A stretch of 64,000 nt of DNA from Maniola hyperantus (lineage: Eukaryota > Arthropoda > Insecta > Lepidoptera > Nymphalidae): contig NC_048543.1 in NCBI RefSeq assembly GCF_902806685.2, positions 5,002,106 through 5,066,105 on the forward strand. Reading direction: 5' to 3'. The notes under the pieces were generated by a model. That model ran no database searches and had not been told where the DNA came from. It saw nothing but the letters and a program-made list of their open reading frames with translations. Positions 1 through 11,400 of the stretch are shown here, piece by piece. Made by a program: the position numbers and the translations under genes. How positions within the stretch are numbered: the stretch's first letter is position 1; every line of letters begins with the position of its first letter.

Positions 1-1569
1 TGTTTTGACTGGCCGCGGTTCAAACAGTCGTGTCGTAGTATAACATCTAGCTATAAAGTATTACGCGTGCACAATATAGATACCTACCCGCGAGGTACAC
101 TTACGACTTCCAGCCTGCTTCACTTCCTACCTAATAGTGCCTGAACGGCTATATATACCGCTGAATTATTTAGTAAGTATTTATACTTAAATTATTAAGC
201 ATTTTTAATAGGCCTGGCCACGGCACGGTGTGACTCGTTCACGGTAGTCAGAGCCCAAACCATATTATGACTATGGCCCACCGCCCAAACACACAAAAGG
301 GGTGCGGGTTTGTCTAATTAGGGCCCCGTAAGAAACAAGGAACCATTATAGTTTCGCCATGTCCGTCCGTCTGTCCGTCCGTCCGTCCTCAGTTAATCTC
401 AGAGACTATTAGTGCTAGAAATCAGTAATTTGGCATGGGTATTGATTAATTCAATAGTAGGTAACTAATAAATAATATCTATAGGAAGACTACGATAAAA
501 ATAAAAATGCAGTTTATAAATAAAACATCTTTATTATCACGGTTATGATCATCTTATTCTGTTATACAGAACACGTCCGCATTATGTCATAAACTTAAAG
601 TACTTAAGGCTGAAACAGACACAACGTTCGACGGCTCGCGCTGCAATGGCAACTGCTGCTCGACAGAAGTCAGGACGTTCCACTTGCATCCGCGTGTGTG
701 CGCCTACAGGTCCAACGCGCGCTTTGTTTGTGATATCTAATGAGTAATGACCTTCATGCAGTTCCCATGTATGTTCCTGCATCTACACATTTGCAATTGT
801 CGAGCAAGGTCTCGCCGCTGCGCGGTCGAAAGACGAGAATGGAGACGAATATAAACTTTTCTCTCTCTCTCTCTCTTCCACTCTCTCGACTGGCCATTCG
901 TCGCGATGCTCCCTCTTTTGCGAATGTGTAAATACACCTTAACAACTTCTAGGACTTGGGAGCTGTGTCGAACAAGTTTCAGTCGTGCGTTCTGGTTGTT
1001 TCGGCTTTTAAAATATTTAATTACACAATCATAAACGTTATGAGAAATCATTGTTTAACACGAATAATTTAAAGCAGTCCTCCTTAAAAACAATACAACA
1101 CTTTATCACAGCTGCATGGCAATCACTCCTTCAATTATTCTACTCTTATTTTATTTACTACAAGCAATGATATTAGAAGAAAAAGAGGTAGATAGGTTAC
1201 TTATATCAAATTCGATGTTTATTAATGGCACGCTGCGTCAGCGCCGAAAGACTCAACACACATAAACGCATAGATAGTATTTTAACCTCACACAACAGAG
1301 AGTAAAGGACGGTGAACTAATAACATCAGCTTCAGTTGCGCACGAAAAAGAGACGGTTATATTTTGCACTACCTCGTCCTGCACAGAAGAGTGGAAGAAG
1401 GACGGATATATGCCTAATAATGCGAGCGTAAAAGAGACGGGACGAGATGGTAAACTAGAAACTCCAAAGAAAAAAAAAACAGTAAAGTCTTTTCGGCTAA
1501 TGCCGATTTATGCCTACACTGTAGTTGTATAGTAAAATAAAAACCTTATACTGTGGTATTTAATATATT

Positions 1570-1865
1570 ACGAACTAGCTTTTTCCCGCGGTTCCGCTCG
1601 TTTTTAGGGTTCCGTGCCCAAGGGGTGCCAACGGGACCCTATTACTAAGCCTCCGCTGTCTGTACGTCCATCTGTCAGCGGGCTGTATCTCGTAAGCCGT
1701 AATAGGTAGACAGTTGAAATTTTCACAGAATGTATTTCTATTGCCGCTATAATAAAAATAATAAAAATTAAATTAAATTAAATAAAGGGGGCTCCCATAC
1801 ATGGAAAAGAAGTCGAAATAAAATTACTAAATTTTACGCGGACGAAGCCGCGGGAAGGTAGGTAA
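1570..1865 (+). repeat. Interspersed repeat family D
   Basis: Contains 'tttagggttccgtgccca', 'accctattactaagcctccg' and 'gggggctcccatacatgg', edged by 'acgcggacgaagccgcgg'. A second, diverged copy is at 16484-16713, within a transporter intron. Confidence 0.6.
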
Positions 1866-3513
1866 AGGAATAAAATGTGAAATGAAAATATTTTTTATTT
1901 TTGAAAATATTTACTATTACACAATCTACATACCCATAGCCAAAATTCCCTCATTGTATGAAGAGACCCAGCAGTGGACCGTAAAAAGATGTTAGACCAT
2001 AGTTAATTTATCCTTCCCTAAAACAGGAAATATGCACACTATTTGAATTGTCAATACTCAGAAGAGACCTATCTGTTTATTTTATATTCTTTGATCGCAA
2101 ACTTTAAAATACGTACAACGATAACTTGATACGTACTTATGGCATGTGACATAAGGTACAAATTGCAATGAGTTGCATTTTACACGAACGTGCACGAGTT
2201 TGTTATTGTTAAATAAGTGAAAAATACGAATTATATAAAAGAAATAGTTTTACTTACGAATGAAATGTGATTCCTTGACTTTTGGAAACCTTGCTTGTGT
2301 AGTTTGTGCAGAATCTCATCACACACGACGGCATTTTCGGTTGTTTTGGGAGACGAAAACAAAATACACATTACTATCAACGACGTCATCGATAGCGCGA
2401 CGACAGCGGGCGACTGAGCTCAGGTTTGCTAATTAGCTTAGTTTTAACGTGCCACTTGCGGTCCGCGTATAACGTATCTACCTATTTTCTTCTAATATCA
2501 TTGACTACAAGCATGAAATTTATGTTATTCTATAGTAATATAAGGTAATCACATTGAATCATAATATAATCCACATTTGAATTAAAATTAAAATGAAATA
2601 ACAATTACAAGAATCAATCCTCCTGTAGTCTGCTATACCGGTAACATGTTTAATAAGATTTTAAGTGTAGCCCGAGCATGAATAACTTAATTTTTTGGTG
2701 AATTTCTTAAAAGGAAACACATGCAACTATTTTTTTATTAATGTAGGAAAATTCACCAAACGGTAAAAAATAATTGACTACCTACTTAGTACTTATGTAA
2801 GCTGATGAAACACCGGCGTACCCAAAAATCAATCAGGAAAGTCTGAAAATCGTTTGTGGGAATAGTAGGTAACATAAAACATAATTCCACAGTTAATTTT
2901 AGATTCGTTTAAAAAGTCTTCAAAAGAGTAGAGCATATTATTATTATCATATAAATTAAATAAATAAATCATTATATATATTTTTTTTTATTACATACAT
3001 TATCAAATTATCATATAAATGTGCCTAAATGATAAAAGAGATTTTATTTACTTCAGTACAGGAATACGCGGGCCGCAATTACTTACCTAGGTACTTATTG
3101 TAAATAGGTAGTTACATGACATAATATTGTTAATTAAATTTTTGAAAAGAGTAACCACCGAGTTCTTTGCTGATTCTTCTCGGTGTGAGGGCATTTGGAG
3201 ATTCAAAAGCACATGGAAAAGTTTATTGGAATAAAAACCTCTTCTATTCCAATCCTAGGAGAGACTATAGTACAAAGTACCTACCTACTCGACCAGTCAA
3301 AAGTCGTTTTACTTAATTCTAGTGTCCACCTCAAATTAGCATAGAGGCGAGAGCAGAGTTAATCTGTTTCTACACCCACACTTATAATTACCGGTAATGA
3401 AGTAGTCGTCTCTGAACTACGATGCAAGTGCGAGCTCGCGCTGGTATTATTCCACGCACTCGTGTATCGTGTACGGATGTAGCACTCACACTAATGCAGA
3501 TAGCGAACGCGCA

Positions 3514-3561
3514 GTGCAGCATGGTGTGCGGGCTGGTGTGCAGCATGGTGTGCGGGCTGGT
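3514..3561 (+). repeat. 24-base exact tandem duplication
   Basis: Two identical units starting gtgcagcatggtg, with the first bases of a third following. Located 3' of the transporter gene. Confidence 0.9.
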
Positions 3562-3870
3562 GTGCAACGCTCTCCCGTACGTAACGCTTCACTGACACCT
3601 AAAAAATGCTATTGCGACGCGTCTCGCGGTTTAATTCAGAGCCTACAATTTGATTGGCGCGGACTTTACCTACCTACAGCTTTCTACCACACCTAATTTG
3701 ACTATAAGGTGAACCAAACCAGAATCCTAACCTTAGCTTAGAAATCTGGTAAACTTAAGCCTTTCCTACTTATAGGTTAACCATTTACCTCACCAAACCA
3801 AGGTGCGCCAGTGTTTCGGCTTTTAACTATAAGTTATACCTGTACAAATACAGGTATAAATGGACCAAGA

Positions 3871-5429
3871 TTAAAATTTAGTCTTTATCGTTTGTAAGTT
3901 CACGTTGTCCTTTTCCTTGGTTCCCCTAAAGTGTTCTTCAATCTCGGCGAGAGATTTGCCCTTCGTCTCGGGGACCATGAAGAGCACGAAGAAGAAGGCC
4001 AGTGCGCAGAAGCAAGAGTACATCCAGAAGGTTCCCGCAGACGTCAATACGTGCTGTAACAAACAATAAAAACTGTTGTTTGTATAATATACATAACTGT
4101 CAAACGTTTAAATATTTCTTTAGATGCAAGGCCGCTCAGCCCGAAATTGGTGACTACTAGATTGCTATAAATTACTATCTCAATCGTTGTGATCGTGAAT
4201 CTGAATTTTTGGTACAGAATATTCTTGCTCGCTGATAGCCTTCTTATCGGGAGGTTGGAGGTTCGATCCCGGGCATGCACCTCTAACTTTTCGGAGGTAT
4301 GTGGGTTTTTAAGCATTGCATGCCTGAGAGTCCTCCATGTTCTCAAAGGTGTGTGAAGTCTGCCAATCCGCATTGTGTTCTACATATGAATTAACCTTGT
4401 CAGTTATCTATCCACCTTTTACCTCTAATCTTACATTTTAGGTACCTACATGGTACCTACCTACATTATTTTATTTTAAATTGTAAAGTAACTATTGTAG
4501 AAAAGTCAGAGAAACTGTTTATTTTTTATTATAATCGGCTCTACCAATATAAATACCAATAAAATATAATAAAAATAACCAATGCCTGTTAGAAATAATA
4601 TCTGTCCCGGCTGTACTCACGTGTTTAGTCGACGTTAGCCCGACTAGCTTAGAACCCATCCGGGGTCTTTAACGGGGGTTTAAACGCTAAAATGCCTGTT
4701 AGCTTTTGCCAAATCTAAACATATTATAATGCCGATTTTCGGTACAGGATTAAAGAGTATAAATAAATGCAATAAATAAATAAAAGTATAGATTAAAGGA
4801 TAAAGAGTAATTTTCGGGTCAATTTAGTTTCGCTTTAGCTATACACGGTTGAAACAATAATTTAACTGTGGCACCTTTAAATAATTCAAAACTGTACAAA
4901 TAGGTATCTACGTCATACCTATGTGCATATTATGTAAATCGAAGTCCACTTGCATCTCTATCAAATTACTCTAGAATTGAAAGTTTGTTGAATGTCCGCC
5001 ACTGAAATCTGAATGGACTCGAAACGGCCACGCTTGTGTACGAAATGGCAATTATAAGTTTGAACCCGCTGTTTATGGGCTTTGTCAGAGAGTTACTGTG
5101 CTACTAGAGTCAGAGACGTCCCGCAAAATATCCTCCGACTACAACCTGCTACCAGTTGGGTACCATTCGTGTCTTTCGAGTTATTCGAATAAAGTTTCTA
5201 GTAATAGATTATTAAAGTTTATTCGAATAAAAAATATTTTTATTTTATTAATTTATTTATTTCTTCATTTTGTAATTTGCCGCTGGTCTAAGTAGTATAT
5301 GTCCTTCCCCAGGATGCAAGCTATCTATGCACCAAACGTCAAAATTGGTTGAACTGTTGGGCCGTGAAAAGCTAGTAGACAGACAGACAGACAGATACAC
5401 TTTCGCATTAATAATATTAAGTATGGATA

Positions 5430-5476
<47 letters not shown>

Positions 5477-8400
5477 GCTCTTTTTGTAACTCAAAGTTTA
5501 TAAAGTACTTAAATATGTTTAAACTGGTCAAGTTTGTGTCCAAACAACCGGCAAAGCCGTGCCGCCAAGCGATTTAGCGTTCCGGTACGATGCCGTGTAG
5601 AAACCAAAGGGGTATGGGTTTAATAAAAACTGCCATACCCCTTCCAGGTTAGCCCGCTATCATCTTAGACTGTATCATCATTTACCACCAGGTGAGATTG
5701 CAGTCAAGGGCTAACTTGTATCTGAATAAAAAAAAAAAAAAAAAAAAAAACAAGCATACGGATGGGTTCCGTAGCCATGCTAGTTGTTAAAAACTTTTCC
5801 AATAACTGTCAAAGAAAATATGTCACAATTATCTTCTAAATATATAAAATGAAATGCTGACTGACTCATCCATCAACGCACAGGTCAACAGGTCTACCAG
5901 GCAGATCGGGATGAAATTTGGCACGCAGATAGCTATTGTGACGTAGACATCCTCAAAAAAAATATTTTTAACCCCATAGGGGATAAAATAGGGGTTTAAA
6001 ATTTGTGTAGTGTTTTCAGAATTTAAACATGCCTCTGTGTAGCGGTTTCTATAACTGTACCTACTTTTGATCCTTGCAGCTCTTATATCTAGTTTTAGAC
6101 TTTTAAAATAACTGAGACACACAGATAGATGGACAGATGGACAGACAGACTGAACGAAACTATATTAAGGACCTAAAAATAGTTAATAGTTCCAAGCTTA
6201 CAAAAAAAATCTAAATTCTGAGTGCCTCGCGGCAACGGCTTCCACCAACTCTCGCCAGTGCTTACGGTGCTACCCTTCCAAGCTACGTCTTTGTAATCAT
6301 TACTGGGGGTGTTTTGGCCTGATCATGACGCTTAAAGCTTGGTAACATGTCTGTTGCTCTTATCTAGTTAACTCAGTGGGCCACGTCAAGTGTACGGATT
6401 ACGGAGCGCTTAGGCCCGATATTGCGTCGTAATATTATAAGTGTTGGGTACACATTTACAACACTGTTGTTCTCTAGAGGCGGGACATTAACAAAGAAGA
6501 ACGAGACTAAAACAAGTGTGTTTTGGATAAAATAAATGTGAACTCCTAAGGCGTGATTTCAGTAGTCAAAACTAAATTTGTGCAGGAACATGTAATACCC
6601 AATACGACTGAATGAATGCACTCGGACGGAATATTGGCGCGGCACTGACTAGAATGAATTTCTTCAAAGAACATTATCATCATCATCATCGTCAACCGAA
6701 GCTGCACATAGTTCAGTTGTAGGGGTTTCCACACGTCACAGTCTTGCGCCGCCTGAATCCAACGGCTCCCTGTGACTTGTATTGTTGGGTATTCCAACGC
6801 AAATGTGCCTTCCGGAGCAAGGTCGCCATTCCCGCATCTTGAGACGAGATCCCAACTATCGGTTTGTCGATCTGTGTGCCCTGCCCATTGCCATTTGCCG
6901 CTTCAGCTTCACAACCCATTGAGCTATGTCGGTTACTCTAGTTCTCATACCTATTTCTCCTCATTTCTGATTTACTTAATTAATATTGAATGAAATAGAG
7001 CTCACGTCGAACTCCCTCAAAAATACGTGAACATTACGCGGCAGAAAATAATGAAGATCAGCCTTTAGAAAGAGATAATGGTTTTGTAGAGCATTGCCTC
7101 TGTCGTTGAGACCGACAAAACGTCACATAGGTATGAGTGACAGAGACAACGCTCTACAAAGCAGAACTCTCATTCAAAAGGTCGATGTACATTATTTTCT
7201 GCCGCGTACTGTATATTTTATATTACCTCTAAAGCGTGATAGGATTTGATGACAGTGAACATAGAGAGCAAGTTGACGGCGCTGCCCATGGCGGAGAGCT
7301 GCGAGCGGTAGTGCATGGGGAACAGCTCTCCGAGCAGCAGGAACGGCAGCCCGCCGAAACCCAGCGAGAAGCCCAACATGAACACAACCAAGCTCGCGAT
7401 GGGCAAGTATCTGAAAGCATCGCAAGCAAAAAATTAACATCAAGGCACACACACGGCCAGTGTGTCCATGCCAAGTTCAAGGCGCTAGACAACAGTTTGG
7501 TGGATCACCCTCCTCTTCTTACGGCACCCCTGATTTCGGTAATGATTTAGATAGTAAAAATCAAAATTATCGCGGATCAGGGGTGGATGATTCTGATGTA
7601 AGTTATGATTTTAGTAAGGTAATAATTTTAAAAGTTGTGATAGCCGAGTGGTTAGGACGTCCGCCTTCTAGTCGGAGGTCGGGGGTTCGATCCCGGGCAC
7701 GCACCACTAACTTTTCGGAGTTATGTGCGTTTTAATTAATTAAATATCACTTGCTTTAACGGTGAAGGAAAACGTGAGGAAACCTGCATGCCTGAGAGTT
7801 CTTCATAATGTTCTCAAAGGTGTGCGAAGTCTACCAATCCGCACATGGCCAGCGTGGTAGACTATGGTCAAAACCCTTCGCACTCTGAGATGAGACCCGT
7901 GCTCTGTAGTGAGCCGGCGATGGGTTGATCATGATAATGAACGTAGTGTAATCCCGAGGGATCATGGGTTTCAAAACACTCATCAACTTACCCAAGATAT
8001 GAAGAAGGTTCAAACTTAAAGTAAAACGCCGCCCCCATCCCCACCATGGAGACGCACATGGTGACCGCAGAGAGCAGCAGCAAGGGGCGCCGCCCCGCGC
8101 GGTCCACCAGCAGGGTGCTCACGCCGTTGCTGAACAGTTGCACCGCGCCCACAGCTATCGTTGCCATCATCGCGTTCAGCGTGCTTCCTGGAGATAAACC
8201 GATTGTCAGATCAGGATCAGCTGCTCGAATGCGGTAGAGTGACAGCTACAATGTCACGATCGCAATCACCTCTGACCACTCGCTCACTTATTGGCTACAG
8301 TGCATTGTTGCAACAAGAATAGCATAAATTAGCCAATCAAAACAATTGCGATTGTAATAATGATTGATGCAAGTTTTTCGAAATCAACCTACTGGTTTTT

Positions 8401-11400
8401 TCCTCCAATATAAGTTAGCCCTCGACTGTGATCTCGCTTGGTGATGAAAGTTGGAAGTGATGATGCAGTCTAGGATGGAAGCGGCCAGCGGGCTAACTTG
8501 GTAGAGGTATGGCAGTTTCATACTATACCTACCCTGATTGTTTTCTACGCGGCATTGTACCGGTAAATCGTTTGGCGGTACGACTTTAAAGTGGTAACTA
8601 GCCACGGCCAAAGCCTTCCACCTGACCAGACCAGAGACAATTTAGAAATTAAAAATTCCTAAATTGCCCCTGAAAATGATCAAACTCGAGATCTCTCACA
8701 TAAAAGACCACAGCGCTCACTACTGCGTCAGGGACGACACATCGAATTGTTGGATCAGCAGGGCGATTGTCTAAAACCTGCATCAATCATTATTACAATC
8801 TCAATTATTGTTCTGATTGGCTGAATTTGTGCGATTTTTCTTGCAACAATGAATTGTGGCCTATAGTGAGCGAGCATTAACCAATCAGAGATGATTGCGA
8901 TCATGACATTGTAGCTGTCAAACAACCGCGGTAGGGCCACTGGAACATCTATCGGAATTCAACGAGTGGAAAAACAAACGAAATCCCGTGCATGCTGTGC
9001 CTTAGTTTGCACGCTAAGTTGCAACTTGCTTACTAGGTACGAAGACAATGCCCGCGGCTTCGCCCGGGTGTATTTAAGATTGTAAAAAATCAGTGGGAAC
9101 TCTTCGATTTTTTAGGATAAAAATGTCCGTCTCCAGGATGCAAGTTATCTCTGTACTATTTCGTTAAAATCTTTTTTATATGCCTGTACAAATATCTCAA
9201 TTAGCAATTAGGTGCATGTAATAAATCTGAGTCACATTATAAGAGGCCCTAACAACGTATCATTACGGTACATTTAGGTACTAATGGCTCCTTTAGAATC
9301 TCGTACCGAGTAAGTACCGGTATAAGCACCACCGTATTGTTGCCAGATTGTTGCACAACCACTAATAAATTATTACTTTCAACCGTTTGTTATACTTTTT
9401 TTTTTTTTTTTTTTTTTAATACAATAAAACTTAAAGCTAGCCTTATCTAATTACTATAAAAAAGGAAGGTCTTATTCGGGATCGAATAGTTTGCGGCGTA
9501 TTGGATAGCAAAGTACGAGATAGGTTACTGAGATCAGAAGAGTTAACTCTGCAAGGTGCCCTTAAGATATGCCGGGCTAATGAGATGTCGATTGAAGAGA
9601 AACAGAACATCGAAGGCACCAAGACGAAGACTGATGAGCCGTGTGCGTCATCATCGACGTCAGTGGACATGATACGAGGCGCGCGCACAAGCGGTCGAGC
9701 CGGCGGCTGGGCGCCGCGAACTCGGCGCGGGCGCGGCTGGGCGCGCGGTGGCGGCGGCGCTCGGGGCGCTGTGGCTCGCGCTCCGCCTCGGGGATCCTCG
9801 ACGGACGCGGCGTCGCGGTCTTGTAACAAATGTGGCGGATTTCAGTGCGATGGTGGTTATTATTGCCCGGCGCGCGGGGCTTTGTGTTTCCTTTGTCGAT
9901 CTATCGGGCACTTTCAAAAAGTTTGTGTAAATTCACGAAAAAATGTGTATCAAATACACAACACACACAACAGTGATACGGATGAAGAATGCTATGTAAT
10001 CTCGACAGTCGAAGGTGATTTAACTTTTAAGGACAGCAACAGATGGTATGAAACTTTACAATTACTTAATAGTGTTCAAAGGGAAAAATTTAAACTCGAT
10101 ACTGGATCGGACCTTAACGTTATATCTTTGCAAAAATATAAACAATTAGGTTTTCATTTATCATCCTTACATCAAAATAACGTTAGGGCTCAATCTTTTT
10201 GTGGTTCTAAAATACCTATACTGGGTTCGTGTTACCTTACTTGGATATATAAAAATAGTCTATATAACCTTAATTTTTGCATTTGTAAATATGACTGTGA
10301 GAGCGTGTTAGGCAAATATGCTTGTGAGGAGTTAGGTATTGTTAAACGTGTATTCTCTATAAATATAGATCAATATACGGATTTGTTTAAAGGATTAGGT
10401 AAGTTACCGGGCGAGTATAAGATTATTATTGATTCAGGAGTACAACCGTCGGTCTGTCCTGTCAGAAAAATACCTATCGGTGTTCGTGATAAGTTAAAAG
10501 TGGAACTAAAGCGTATGGAAGATATGGGTGTTATAAGGAAAGTATCTCATCCTACCGATTGGGTGAACGCGATAGTAGTGGTAGCCAAGAAAAACGGTAG
10601 TAGTATACGTGTTTGTCTCGATCCGAGACCGCTAAACCGAGCGGTGCGGCGCGCGCATTACCCGCTACCTACACTCACGGAAATAGCCGTCAAGCTGCAG
10701 GGCGCGCGATATTTCAGCAAGCTAGATGCTCGTTCGGGGTACTGGATGATACAGATTGATGACGAGAGCGCAGATTTATGCACGTTTGGAACACCCTTTG
10801 GACGATATCAGTTTTTGCGCTTACCTTACGGAATTAATTGCGCCTCGGAGGTGTTTCACGCTCGAGTGCGGCAACTCCTGGAAGATCTGGAGGGTGTAGA
10901 TTCGTTCGTGGATGATATCATCGTATGGGGTACGACTAAGGCGCAGCACGATGAAAGATTAAAATGTTTATTAGAAAGGGCAAGGCAAGTAGGTATAAAA
11001 TTTAATAAAGAAAAGTGTGAGTTCAGCGTACAGGAAGTGAGCTATCTAGGGCACACGTTCAGCTCGAAGGGCATGGCAATCGACAGAAGCAAGATAAAGG
11101 CTATCGAAGACATGCCTACGCCTCAAAATAGGTCCGCTTTAGAACGGTTCTTAGGCATGGTTAACTATTTGTCTAAATTTATCACGAATTACTCTGAAAT
11201 GGCATCACCTCTGCGCAGCTTATTGAAAGAAGACGTAGTGTGGTGTTGGGAAGAAGCACATGATAACGCCGTGCGTGAGTTGAAGCGGAAGATATGCGCA
11301 GCGCCCGTGCTGGCGCTGTACTCGCCGCGCGAGCCAGTGCTGCTGTCCGTGGACGCCAGCTCGCACGCACTGGGCGCTGTGCTGCTGCAGGCGGGCCGCC

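Larger units (their letters stand above)
1..3870. other. Gene-free region 3' of the transporter
   Basis: Holds a gtcc-rich tract (about 361-388), a family D repeat, a 24-base tandem duplication and two inverted segments (1163-1199, 2476-2513). Open frames at 582-1051 lack family resemblance or splice context. Confidence 0.6.

Noticed and set aside
582..1051. Overlapping open frames on both strands
   Set aside because: They overlap each other, include a TCTC-repeat translation (Ser/Leu runs or Arg-Glu runs), and show no known domain or splice support.
5370..5400. Direct repeats such as gacagacagaca suggesting a CRISPR-like array
   Set aside because: Simple 4-base microsatellite belonging to family A repeats; no spacers and a eukaryotic context.
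7641..7700. Possible tRNA gene with good boxes A and B
   Set aside because: Acceptor stem and anticodon arm do not form and the sequence continues into a SINE body found elsewhere.
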